DNA of 64,000 nucleotides from Gelidibacter maritimus. Its GTDB lineage: Bacteria; Bacteroidota; Bacteroidia; Flavobacteriales; Flavobacteriaceae. The notes beneath the pieces were generated by a model. The model was not told the DNA's origin and searched no databases. It saw nothing but the letters and a program-made list of their open reading frames with translations. The position numbers were made by a program, and so were the translations under genes. Where the stretch lies: positions 62,001 through 126,000 of the forward strand of contig NZ_JACGLT010000002.1 of assembly GCF_014062315.1 (NCBI RefSeq), written 5' to 3'. This document shows positions 34,299 through 42,633 of the stretch, one piece after another; the first letter of the stretch is position 1; every line of letters begins with the position of its first letter.

Positions 34299-35069
34299 TT
34301 ACTTCTCTTCTTTGGACAAATGTTCAAAAGTCATTGCTACATTTAATTCTTCAAAAAACAATTCATTTTCTTCAAATGCGGTTCCGATCACCATCAAATC
34401 TGCTCCGGAATCATAGGCAGCATCCAATTGTTTTTTAGATCTAATACCACCGCCAACAATAAGCGGAATGCCCACATCATTTCTTACCGCTTGAATAATT
34501 TCAGAATTTATAGGATCAATCGCACCACTTCCTGCCTCGAGATAAATACATTGCATCCCTAAAAGCTCTGCTGCTTTTGCGGTATCGACAATAGCCTGAA
34601 TATTTTGTCTATTCAAAGGTTGGGTGTTAGTTACACGTTCCACAGCGGTTTCCTTTCCGTTTTCGATTAAGAGATAACCCGTAGGAATAATTTCAAGTTC
34701 CATAGTCCTTAACACTGAAACAGCTTCAACCTGTTTACCGATTAGATAATCAGGATTTCTCCCCGAGACCAATGACAAAAACAACAAGCCATCAGCTTTT
34801 GACGATAACTGTGAAACATCTCCGGGAAAAATTAGGATGGGTAAATGGGTCCATCGTTTTAACTCTCTAATCAACAAATCCGTTTGACCTGTTTCAACCG
34901 TACTGCCACCAACAAAAATATGAGTGACCAATGAACCATTCAGTTGGGGCACAAATTTTGGGACGACCTCCAACTTCATTTTGTCAGGATCAATCAAGAC
35001 GGCCAAAAGCTTTTCCTTTAAAGAAATTGCAGTTAATAAATCTTGATATAAATTCTTCTGTTTAGCCAC
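34299..35069 (-). CDS. Geranylgeranylglyceryl/heptaprenylglyceryl phosphate synthase
   Basis: This 256-residue TIM-barrel prenyltransferase joins a polyprenyl diphosphate to sn-glycerol-1-phosphate, the archaeal-type ether-lipid step also found in Bacteroidota. LAVLIDPDK near the N-terminus, FVGGSTVETGQTD, YLEAGSGA and the phosphate-binding PLIVGGGIRSKKQLDAAYDSG are all present. The chemistry is known for the family; what the lipid does in flavobacteria is unclear. It lies between the thiamine-binding operon and a phosphopantetheinyl transferase gene on the same strand, with gaps of 93 and 155 bases. Confidence 0.9.
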   Translation of the reverse strand: MAKQKNLYQDLLTAISLKEKLLAVLIDPDKMKLEVVPKFVPQLNGSLVTHIFVGGSTVETGQTDLLIRELKRWTHLPILIFPGDVSQLSSKADGLLFLSLVSGRNPDYLIGKQVEAVSVLRTMELEIIPTGYLLIENGKETAVERVTNTQPLNRQNIQAIVDTAKAAELLGMQCIYLEAGSGAIDPINSEIIQAVRNDVGIPLIVGGGIRSKKQLDAAYDSGADLMVIGTAFEENELFFEELNVAMTFEHLSKEEK

Positions 35070-35224
35070 GACTGTTTTGCTATAAATCTGTTTAAAACTT
35101 TTCTACTTGAAATTTTGATATTATCCTTTCTGCTTAGTCATGCACCCTTTGCTATCGGGAGCACGAATGTATTTTATAATTTCATTACCCTGAATTCAGA
35201 ACTCTGAACTCATACCACCACACC

Positions 35225-35854
35225 TCACCCTTCGTAGGCATAAGCACATGAAAAGCCTTCAAATTCAAAAAAGTGCGTATTATATCTGTATTTCCTATCT
35301 TCATAATCAATCCAAGCTACCGTCTCTTCATCTTTAATCATGAATGGAATTACTAAAAAATGGTGTTTAAACATCATGCCCGGCGTTGCAAACAATTTGT
35401 ACAAAGATTCTTTGATACACCAGATTACGGTTAGTTTGTTAATATAATCGTCAGCAGTAGCTACTAAATAATCTGCTTCATAACCAATAAATTTATGGGC
35501 GATGACCGCTATTTTCTCACGCTGTTTTTCAATGTCTATTCCAACCTTTTGATCACTGACAATAACTCCTGAAAATGTAAATGAATGGGTAATGGAGATA
35601 TGTTTGCCGTCTTTTAGGTGAGGTTTGCCATTTTCGTCATAATACAAATCATGGTCGGTGTAACCAAATTCCGCCAACAGATGGCGTACACTTAAAAATC
35701 CGCGCTGGTGAAGTTCACTTTTCATCCCCAAAACTCTGGTCATGCATTCATCTCTTAGGGTGATGGGCTGCATGAGTGCTTCATAGGATTCTGTAATCTG
35801 CCAGATTTTAACAGTAGTTTGTGAGTTTGGGGTAATGGTTTTATATAATGGCAT
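35225..35854 (-). CDS. 4'-phosphopantetheinyl transferase superfamily protein
   Basis: This 209-residue Sfp-type enzyme transfers phosphopantetheine from CoA to carrier proteins. The metal and substrate motifs are GIDIEK (Asp) and WCIKESLYKL (W-x2-K-E-x3-K), with HISITHSFTF upstream as the first conserved block. It could activate the fatty acid acyl carrier protein or a secondary-metabolite carrier; no acpS or carrier gene is in the window. It is divergent from ahcY, and the 159-base gap between them contains the ahcY promoter and leader hairpin. Confidence 0.9.
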   Translation of the reverse strand: MPLYKTITPNSQTTVKIWQITESYEALMQPITLRDECMTRVLGMKSELHQRGFLSVRHLLAEFGYTDHDLYYDENGKPHLKDGKHISITHSFTFSGVIVSDQKVGIDIEKQREKIAVIAHKFIGYEADYLVATADDYINKLTVIWCIKESLYKLFATPGMMFKHHFLVIPFMIKDEETVAWIDYEDRKYRYNTHFFEFEGFSCAYAYEG

Positions 35855-35878
35855 TTAAGTTTCTCGAAGTTATTAATT

Positions 35879-35886
35879 ATCTTTGC
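35879..35886 (+). promoter_or_regulatory. -7 box for ahcY
   Basis: TATCTTTG fits TAnnTTTG; the implied start near 35892 gives ahcY a leader of about 120 bases that contains a long hairpin. Confidence 0.55.
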
Positions 35887-35911
35887 AGTCGCATAATAAA
35901 ATTATAGAAAC

Positions 35912-35984
35912 AAATATACAATTATGTAATTCGCTATACAACCTCGCTTGTTTAGAAAACATAATATTACAAGATTGTATATTT
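35912..35984 (+). promoter_or_regulatory. Long hairpin in the ahcY 5' leader
   Basis: The arms 35912-35930 and 35966-35984 pair over 19 positions with one G-U and one A-A, enclosing a 35-base loop. The outer 11 bp (AAATATACAAT/ATTGTATATTT) are perfect. It lies between the -7 box and the start codon at 36014. It has no match to the SAM or SAH riboswitch consensus that I can recognise, and AT-richness raises the chance background. Confidence 0.55.
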
Positions 35985-36013
35985 TCTATTGAAGAACACT
36001 TAAAAAATAACAG

Positions 36014-37330
36014 ATGAATACAAAAACATTGCCTTACGTACCTTATAAAGTAAAAGACATATCGCTTGCGGAATGGGGAAGAAAAGAAATCGAATTGGCT
36101 GAAGCTGAAATGCCAGGATTAATGAGCCTTCGTGAAGAATATGGCGACTCGCAACCATTGAAAGGTGCGCGTATTGCAGGATGTTTGCACATGACCATTC
36201 AAACGGCGGTGTTGATTGAAACCTTAATCGCTCTTGGTGCAGATGTCACTTGGAGTTCTTGTAATATTTTCTCTACCCAAGATCAAGCGGCAGCTGCCAT
36301 TGCTGCTGCTGGGATTCCGGTGTACGCATGGAAAGGAATGACCGAAGAGGAATTTAATTGGTGTATTGAACAAACCTTATTTTTTGGTGAAGACAGACAA
36401 CCATTGAACATGATTTTGGATGATGGTGGCGATTTGACCAATATGGTTTTTGATAAATATCCAGAGTTAATGGCTGGAATCAACGGACTTTCTGAAGAAA
36501 CAACCACAGGTGTCCACAGACTTTATGAGCGTATGAAAAACGGCACATTATCCATGCCTGCCATCAACGTGAATGATTCTGTAACCAAATCGAAATTTGA
36601 TAACAAATACGGCTGTAAAGAAAGTGCAGTTGATGCTGTACGTCGTGCTACGGATGTTATGTTAGCCGGGAAACGTGTTGTGGTTTGTGGTTATGGTGAT
36701 GTTGGTAAAGGTACAGCGGCGTCATTTAAAGGTGCTGGAAGTATCGTAACGGTTACTGAAATCGATCCAATTTGTGCATTACAAGCTGCCATGGACGGTT
36801 TTGAAGTGAAACGTCTTGAAACTGTTGTAGGAAATGCGGATATCGTCATTACCACTACTGGAAATAAAGACATTGTTCGTGCTGAACATTTTGAAGCCAT
36901 GAAGGACAAAACTATCGTTTGTAATATTGGTCACTTTGATAATGAAATTCAAGTGGATTGGTTGAACACTACCCATGGTGCTTCAAAAGTTGAAATCAAA
37001 CCTCAGGTTGATAAATACACCATTGATGGTAAAGATATTATCCTTTTAGCTGAAGGCCGTTTGGTCAACTTAGGCTGTGCTACTGGCCACCCAAGTTTTG
37101 TGATGAGTAATTCATTTACCAACCAAACTTTGGCTCAGATAGAGCTGTGGACCAATAGAGATGCTTATAAAAATGAAGTGTATATGTTGCCGAAACATTT
37201 GGACGAAAAAGTAGCCAAATTGCACTTGGAGAAAATTGGTGTAGAACTCACTGAACTTAAAGAAGATCAAGCAGAATACATTGGTGTTGCGGTAGAAGGA
37301 CCTTACAAACCGGAATATTATCGTTATTAA
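36014..37330 (+). CDS. ahcY: Adenosylhomocysteinase
   Basis: This 438-residue enzyme hydrolyses S-adenosylhomocysteine to adenosine and homocysteine in the cytosol, relieving product inhibition of methyltransferases. The N-terminal [17 protein letters not shown], the catalytic-domain [19 protein letters not shown] and the NAD-binding [17 protein letters not shown] are complete, and the C-terminal KPEYYRY closes the NAD pocket. It is transcribed alone, has a structured leader, and ends at an intrinsic terminator. Confidence 0.98.
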   Translation: MNTKTLPYVPYKVKDISLAEWGRKEIELAEAEMPGLMSLREEYGDSQPLKGARIAGCLHMTIQTAVLIETLIALGADVTWSSCNIFSTQDQAAAAIAAAGIPVYAWKGMTEEEFNWCIEQTLFFGEDRQPLNMILDDGGDLTNMVFDKYPELMAGINGLSEETTTGVHRLYERMKNGTLSMPAINVNDSVTKSKFDNKYGCKESAVDAVRRATDVMLAGKRVVVCGYGDVGKGTAASFKGAGSIVTVTEIDPICALQAAMDGFEVKRLETVVGNADIVITTTGNKDIVRAEHFEAMKDKTIVCNIGHFDNEIQVDWLNTTHGASKVEIKPQVDKYTIDGKDIILLAEGRLVNLGCATGHPSFVMSNSFTNQTLAQIELWTNRDAYKNEVYMLPKHLDEKVAKLHLEKIGVELTELKEDQAEYIGVAVEGPYKPEYYRY

Positions 37331-37333
37331 CCA

Positions 37334-37353
37334 ATTCCTGCGCAAGCAGGAAT
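37334..37353. repeat. Short dispersed palindrome ATTCCTGC/GCAGGAAT
   Basis: ATTCCTGC (37334-37341) and GCAGGAAT (37346-37353) flank a GCAA loop just after the ahcY stop. Such TTCCTGC palindromes are common intergenic elements in flavobacteria. It could form an extra hairpin ahead of the main terminator. Confidence 0.6.
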
Positions 37354-37378
37354 CTCGTGCTGAAACTATAAAACCAAG

Positions 37379-37410
37379 ATCCCAAGCAATTACTGTTTGG
37401 GATTTTTTGT
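37379..37410 (+). terminator. Terminator of ahcY
   Basis: ATCCCAA (37379-37385) pairs with TTGGGAT (37397-37403) and is followed by TTTTTTG; it ends the ahcY transcript about 75 bases after the stop codon. Confidence 0.8.
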
Positions 37411-37745
37411 TTTCTATAGTTTAAATTAAAGATTGTATCAAAATTATTTCTATTTTAATAGTTTCTGAAAAGAGTCAACAGATTAAAGACGAAGTTAATT
37501 TTTACATTTTCTCATAAATGGAATAATTAATCTCCGACGCGATGGAGAATAAAAGTTATTGAAACATCATCGTTTTTTAATTAAACAGAAAATACGACCG
37601 TTTACAATAAAAACATAATTAAAATAATCTTATAAATGACGAAACCAATTTAGAAAAGATTTTATTTAGGTCTCGTAGTAATTCATGAAGAAAAAAGTAG
37701 ATCGAAAAACAAATCTCTCAAATTAGTAATTCAAGTAGCAATTAA

Positions 37746-37862
37746 AATAAGTCCAATTTTAGTCAGCAAAAACCTGATAGTTTAAGTGCAGGAGAAAACA
37801 TTGCACTTTATGCAAGAGATATAGCCGACGCAGTTGAAAGCGTAATGAGAGGAGAATATTAA
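37746..37862 (+). pseudogene. Possible C-terminal gene remnant
   Basis: The frame from 37746 reads NKSNFSQQKPDSLSAGENIA and continues LYARDIADAVESVMRGEY to a stop at 37860-37862. The composition looks protein-like, with balanced charge and a helical ending, but there is no start codon and the frame is closed just upstream by TAA. It may be the tail of a deleted gene at the edge of the accessory patch; chance cannot be excluded. Confidence 0.3.
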
Positions 37863-37909
37863 AGTATGCCAATATATTTCGTCTATGGCAATTTCCAAAA
37901 ACTTAAATA

Positions 37910-38566
37910 ATGAAGGAAACAATGAATTTTAAAGCTTTCAATTTCTCTCCAATAATTTGGTGGAAAATCTTAGATAAATCAATTTACCTTTGTAATGCTT
38001 TTGGAAAAGAAATAAAACCAAATTTTAGTTTTATCGAATGGTTAAATTCAGAAGTCATCCAAAATGAAAGTATTGACTTAATTAACAATGAAATTAATTT
38101 CACTACAGATAAGAGATATTATAACGTAAGAAAAAATGAGTACTTTTTTAGAGTTAAAGGAATTAATACTTATGGTTGTGAAGTTTCTGAAGTCACTGAA
38201 TATGATTTATTCATAAAACATAAAATTGATAAAAACAGACCCCTAACATATACTTTTAGAATTTTCGATTTAAACCATTTAGCTTTAATGCATTTATATA
38301 AATGGTTGGTTTTCAACAGTAATTATGAATGGGTTAGATGGGAAATGTATTTTCAATTTATAATTTCTAAATTAAAAACGACTGAAAGAAAATTATTTAT
38401 ATATATGTGGTATATCACATTAAATGAAATAAATATTCAAGATCATTTTTTTAAAGACGTTGCTCAATATAAGGTGTTTAAAGTCAAATATGAAGAACTT
38501 TCAAAACAAGCTAAATATATAAATGACAAAATAGATAAATTAAGAAAAAAGACAAACAAACAATAA
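37910..38566 (+). CDS. Hypothetical protein in AT-rich patch
   Basis: This 218-residue predicted soluble protein has no signal peptide. It is rich in Asn, Lys, Ile and aromatic residues, and the last 30 residues form a charged helix (YINDKIDKLRKKT). The region around residues 118-160 is Trp/Tyr-rich (LYKWLVFNSNYEWVRWEMYF). I recognise no domain. The AT content is higher than in the flanking core genes, consistent with horizontal acquisition. Met5 is an alternative start. The next gene is 87 bases downstream. The function is unknown. Confidence 0.6.
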   Translation: MKETMNFKAFNFSPIIWWKILDKSIYLCNAFGKEIKPNFSFIEWLNSEVIQNESIDLINNEINFTTDKRYYNVRKNEYFFRVKGINTYGCEVSEVTEYDLFIKHKIDKNRPLTYTFRIFDLNHLALMHLYKWLVFNSNYEWVRWEMYFQFIISKLKTTERKLFIYMWYITLNEINIQDHFFKDVAQYKVFKVKYEELSKQAKYINDKIDKLRKKTNKQ

Positions 38567-38653
38567 CAATCAATTAAAAATCAATTCTGCCACTTTTTCC
38601 TCGAATTGCAAATATTCATAAAACAAACCTCCATCTTTATTCAAAATATAATT

Positions 38654-39271
38654 ATGAAAAAAAATATTGGATTTTTAATTTTTGCTTTTACTATTTTTCA
38701 AAATTCATATTCACAAAAGTTATATGTTTGGTGTCAAAAAGAACAAATACCGGTACCGAGAATTGAATTTCTGACAAACTCAGAAATTGATTTAGTTGTT
38801 TTCGACGGAAGAATATTAACTAAAAACAGCAAAATTGAATGTGATAGTCAAACAATAATTAACAGTTTAGCAGACCTTATTAAATCGACTTATCCATCAG
38901 CACGAATTAATCTATTAGAAACAGATAAATATTTCAGAAACTCCGAGAAAAATAAAATTACGATTAAAATTATGATTTCGGCTTATCATGCAGCTTTTGG
39001 TGGAGATGTAAAGATCGGGATTGGAAATGTTGCGGGTCAATTTAGCTGGGGAGTTTTTCCTGAAGGAAAATGGAATGCTACTACAGGGTATTCTATAAAA
39101 ATCTATGACTACAGAAATAATGAGGAAAATAAATTTTCGAAAGAAATAGGGAAAATTGTTTCAAGACCAAATACTGGCGGATATAGAACTGCAAAAAACA
39201 TTTTGAACAATTCTTATATTCAAGCAAACCAAGAACTTCTCTTTTTCATTGATAATAGTTTAATGGAATGA
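38654..39271 (+). CDS. Exported hypothetical protein in AT-rich patch
   Basis: This 205-residue protein starts at MKKNIGFLIFAFTIF, with a signal peptide ending near NSYSQ. The mature part begins with VWCQKEQIPVPRIEF and has a mixed alpha/beta look, with a Gly-rich middle (HAAFGGDVKIGIGNVAGQFSWG). No lipobox or recognised family is present. It is probably periplasmic. The upstream ATG at 38606 would bury the signal peptide and is not preferred. It is AT-rich like its neighbour, and the two may have arrived together. Confidence 0.6.
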   Translation: MKKNIGFLIFAFTIFQNSYSQKLYVWCQKEQIPVPRIEFLTNSEIDLVVFDGRILTKNSKIECDSQTIINSLADLIKSTYPSARINLLETDKYFRNSEKNKITIKIMISAYHAAFGGDVKIGIGNVAGQFSWGVFPEGKWNATTGYSIKIYDYRNNEENKFSKEIGKIVSRPNTGGYRTAKNILNNSYIQANQELLFFIDNSLME

Positions 39272-39503
39272 TTTGTTTTTCAAAGAACACAAAGTCTTTA
39301 ATTTACAAGCCATAGCGTTGCTATAAGATGCCGCAAAAAACAGGTTCCTATAAAAGCCAGAAGTCCCGTCGAGCACATTTATTTTGAGTAGCAGGGAGAA
39401 TATCTTACAACATGTTAAATAATGTATCTGCATTTTCAACGTTTTGTTAAACCTCCAAAAATCTTTCTATTTAAATTGGAAATTTTCTAATTTAGAGAGC
39501 ATC

Positions 39504-39974
39504 ATGACTTACAATGAACCCAACATCATCGTCCCAAGATTTAACGAGGAATCAGGTTTTTACACCACCAAAAAACGCTCAAAAATGATGAGCAAGATTC
39601 GTGGAAAGAATACTAAACCCGAGCTTTTGTTCAGGAAAGCCTTATGGCGAAAAAACGTCCGCTACCGAGTAGATAGCAAACAACTACCAGGAAAACCCGA
39701 TATCTCTATTAAAAAATACAAGCTCGCTATTTTTATTGACGGGGAGTTTTGGCATGGCTATAATTGGGACGAACGTAAAGACGCCATAAAAAGCAATCGT
39801 AAGTTTTGGCTCCCTAAGATTGAACGCAACATGCAACGCGACCGACAAGTCAATCAAGAGCTTTCTGAAAGAGGTTTTACGGTTTTTAGATTTTGGTCCA
39901 AAGAAATCCTTAACGATTTGGATCAATGCATTAATGATGTTCTTATGTTTATAGCCACTGGAGAAAACACCTAA
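39504..39974 (+). CDS. vsr: Vsr-type very short patch repair endonuclease, zinc-less variant
   Basis: This is a 156-residue Vsr-family nuclease. SKMMSKIRGKNTKPELLFRKALW and LPGKPDISIKKYKLAIFIDG match Vsr, with the catalytic Asp in KPD conserved, and IERNMQRDRQVNQELSERGF also matches. The usual H-G-C-F-W-H-x3-C segment is D-G-E-F-W-H-G-Y-N-W here, so the zinc cysteines of E. coli Vsr and one active-site His are absent. No Dcm-type cytosine methyltransferase is encoded nearby. It ends the AT-rich accessory patch and converges on the dipeptidyl peptidase gene at a shared terminator. Repair of deaminated 5-methylcytosine or a restriction-like role are both possible. Confidence 0.85.
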   Translation: MTYNEPNIIVPRFNEESGFYTTKKRSKMMSKIRGKNTKPELLFRKALWRKNVRYRVDSKQLPGKPDISIKKYKLAIFIDGEFWHGYNWDERKDAIKSNRKFWLPKIERNMQRDRQVNQELSERGFTVFRFWSKEILNDLDQCINDVLMFIATGENT

Positions 39975-39992
39975 GTCAAGCTTGTCCACAAA

Positions 39993-40024
39993 AAAACCCT
40001 TCCAAAGTGAAATGAAAGGGTTTT
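39993..40024. terminator. Bidirectional terminator between vsr and the S46 peptidase gene
   Basis: AAAACCCTT (39993-40001) pairs with AAGGGTTTT (40016-40024) around a 14-base loop; A- and T-rich arms serve both strands between convergent stops. Confidence 0.85.
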
Positions 40025-40044
40025 GTATTAAATTAACAATCTAA

Positions 40045-42186
40045 TTATTTTTTGACCTTGGTCTTCTTAGTCTTCTTAGTCTTCTTGGTTTGTGTATTTC
40101 CTGATTTTGGACGCACCAAACTCATTTCATCAATCAAATGCTGTGCACCCGCATATTTATCAATGATGAATAGGATGTAGCGCGCATCCACCATAATATT
40201 TCTACAAATCTCAGGGTCGTAATATATGTCGCTCATGGTGCCTTCCCAGACCCGGTCAAAATTCAATCCCACTAAGTTCCCATAGGCATCAATAGCTGGG
40301 CTTCCCGAATTTCCACCAGTGGTATGATTCGTTCCTAAGAAGCAAACAGGCACTTTTCCTGTGGCATCCGTATATTGTCCGTAATCTTTATTAGCATACA
40401 ATTCTTGTAGCTTTTCCGGGACATCAAACTCATAATCGCCCGGAATATATTTTTCCATCACCCCGTCCAAATAGGTCAAAGGCTCGTAATAGACCGCATC
40501 TCTTGGCTCATAGCCTTTCACCTTACCATAAGTAACACGCAAAGTACCATTGGCATCTGGGAAGTAACGTTGTTCTGGCAAAACCTCCATCAAAGCTGTC
40601 ATATATTGCTGTTCAAGATTATTTATCTGAGGATTCAACGCTTGGAATCGAGGCTCTACCTCTGTATAAAATGCTATGATAAACGGTTTAATATATTGGT
40701 AGGCGGCATCTTTATTCAGTTTTTCCACCACCTCACTCGAATTGCCTTCCAATACCTTTAGAGCACTTTCCAAATTGGTAAAGGCCGTTTTATCATAAAT
40801 GGAAGCATCAACTTCATCTGTATATAACGGCATGACCGCCTCAAAAACCTCTCTATCTACCTTGGCATTATAATTTTTATAAACGCCTTTCATACGAGCA
40901 ATATTGGCATCTCTTTGCTTTTCAAAAGCCTCTTCACTGTTGGCTGCAGCACCTTCCAATTGCGCAAGACCAAAGATCATTGGTGTCAATTCGTTGGTTC
41001 TTAAAAAGACTTCCATAAAGCTGGTACGCTTTACGTTGATCTCTTCTATTTCATTATAAAGTCGCTCCAGCTCTGGCAACACATTCCCGTATTTACTTTC
41101 CAGTCCTTTAGCTTTTAACTGTTTTGTAAATTCAGCTTCTTGTGCTTTTTTTATGCCGATGGCACCACTTTTTTCAATACCTAAATTCTCACCTTGCCAT
41201 TTTTTCCAGGCGTTGGCAATGCGCGCTTGTTTGGAAGCATATTGGATTCTGATCTGATCATCCGCTTTCATATGAGCGTCGATCACTTTTAACGCCGCTT
41301 CCCTGATGGCAATTGCTCGTGGGTTAATTTTCTCTACAGTTTGTGCTATTGCAGCTGCCGGAAGATACTCATCAGTAGTACCCGGAAAACCAAATACCAA
41401 TGTAAAATCATCCTCGCTCACACCATCTAATGATATTGGTAAGTAGTGTTTTGGTGTAAACGGAACATTATCTTCAGAGTAAGCTGCCGGACGGTTATTT
41501 TTATCAGCATAAATTCTGAATAAGGCAAAATCGCCCGTGTGACGTGGCCAGACCCAATTGTCGGTATCACTACCAAACTTTCCAATACTGGAAGGTGGTG
41601 CGCCAACCAATCTGATATCAGTATAACGTTCAGTCACAAAAAGAAAATATTGATTGCCTTTATAGAACGCTTTGATCCTCGTGTCCTGCCAATCTTCTTT
41701 TTTAGCGGCTTTTTCAATGGCAGTACTGTTACGTCCTCTTATGGATTGCTGCTCTCTATCCGACATAGCATCAGTAACACCTTCCAAAACCTGTTCGGTA
41801 ACATCTTCTATTCTGACAATAAATTCAATATACAGACTGTTATTTGGCAACTCTTCTTTGAAGTTTTTTGCCCAGAATCCGTCCTTCAAATAGTCGTTTT
41901 CCAAAGAGGAATGCGACTGGATTTGACTGAATCCACAGTGATGGTTAGTTAAAATCAAGCCTTTATCGGAAATCACCTCAGAGGTACAGCCTCCATTAAA
42001 ATGACCAATGGCATCTTTTAAACTCGAATTATTAACGTCATAAATGTCTTGAGCTGATAATTTACTACCCAAACTTTGCATTTCGTCTTCGTTCATACCT
42101 TGAAGCAATGACGGAATCCACATACCACCTTGTTGGGCAGATACCTGAACTGCAATAAAAAGAAATAAAATTCTGAAAATTTTCAT
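40045..42186 (-). CDS. dpp11: S46 family dipeptidyl-peptidase, DPP11 type
   Basis: This 713-residue periplasmic serine exopeptidase has a signal peptide ending near VSAQ. The chymotrypsin-like triad is visible as His in TNHHCGF, Asp in SDTDNWVWPRHTGDF and Ser in TTGGNSGSPAID. The S1 region reads LNFDRVWEGTMSD, where Arg marks Asp/Glu-specific DPP11 rather than DPP7 (Gly there). It releases acidic dipeptides from the N-termini of peptides for uptake. The C-terminus carries an unusual tail TKKTKKTKKTKVKK encoded by three 9-base repeats. It is monocistronic, with a -7 box 26 bases upstream. Confidence 0.93.
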   Translation of the reverse strand: MKIFRILFLFIAVQVSAQQGGMWIPSLLQGMNEDEMQSLGSKLSAQDIYDVNNSSLKDAIGHFNGGCTSEVISDKGLILTNHHCGFSQIQSHSSLENDYLKDGFWAKNFKEELPNNSLYIEFIVRIEDVTEQVLEGVTDAMSDREQQSIRGRNSTAIEKAAKKEDWQDTRIKAFYKGNQYFLFVTERYTDIRLVGAPPSSIGKFGSDTDNWVWPRHTGDFALFRIYADKNNRPAAYSEDNVPFTPKHYLPISLDGVSEDDFTLVFGFPGTTDEYLPAAAIAQTVEKINPRAIAIREAALKVIDAHMKADDQIRIQYASKQARIANAWKKWQGENLGIEKSGAIGIKKAQEAEFTKQLKAKGLESKYGNVLPELERLYNEIEEINVKRTSFMEVFLRTNELTPMIFGLAQLEGAAANSEEAFEKQRDANIARMKGVYKNYNAKVDREVFEAVMPLYTDEVDASIYDKTAFTNLESALKVLEGNSSEVVEKLNKDAAYQYIKPFIIAFYTEVEPRFQALNPQINNLEQQYMTALMEVLPEQRYFPDANGTLRVTYGKVKGYEPRDAVYYEPLTYLDGVMEKYIPGDYEFDVPEKLQELYANKDYGQYTDATGKVPVCFLGTNHTTGGNSGSPAIDAYGNLVGLNFDRVWEGTMSDIYYDPEICRNIMVDARYILFIIDKYAGAQHLIDEMSLVRPKSGNTQTKKTKKTKKTKVKK

Positions 42187-42633
42187 ATCTAAAATGATTT
42201 TAAAAAAGTACCCAAAGATAAGAAAGCCACCACTAAGTTTAAACTATTTATTGATGTATGTTGGCTAAAAGAATCAAGACCGCTTCGCTTTTAGAGTCAA
42301 GAACAAAGACTTGAATCGTCAAAATTCGAAAAACTGTATTCTCAATCAAAATTCAGAACAAAGTAAACAGTCTTGTAAATGACTTTAAACATAGAATGTA
42401 CATAACCTAGAAAACTTAATCGACTGAATAGATGAAAGTTGAAATCAGCATAAATTGGATGATGATAATATGTAGCTAAGACTGAGTTATCATTTAATCA
42501 ACTATGACATGCCAAACAAAAGTCGATTAAAGTAGTCAAATATTTTGTTTATATTATCTTTAAACAAGAAACTCGATGCAAGTCTCGGGATATTAAAAAC
42601 CCACTAATGGGAATAAACCTAAAACATCATATA
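42187..42633. other. Gap between divergent dpp11 and the aminotransferase gene
   Basis: These 447 bases hold the dpp11 -7 box (42213-42220) and otherwise AT-rich sequence with no ORF, RNA or strong hairpin that I can support. Confidence 0.5.
42213..42220 (-). promoter_or_regulatory. -7 box for dpp11
   Basis: TATCTTTG on the minus strand fits TAnnTTTG; it ends 26 bases before the ATG at 42186. Confidence 0.5.

Larger units (their letters stand above)
37331..37909. other. Gene-poor gap after ahcY
   Basis: This 579-base AT-rich stretch holds a short palindrome (37334-37353), the ahcY terminator (37379-37410) and a possible C-terminal gene remnant (37746-37862). The remainder (37411-37745) has no ORF of note. 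It marks the start of an accessory patch that runs to about 39.5 kb. Confidence 0.6.

Noticed and set aside
35887-36013. Known SAM or SAH riboswitch upstream of ahcY
   Set aside because: The leader hairpin is real, but none of the conserved cores of SAM-I, SAM-II or SAH aptamers that I know could be found in it.
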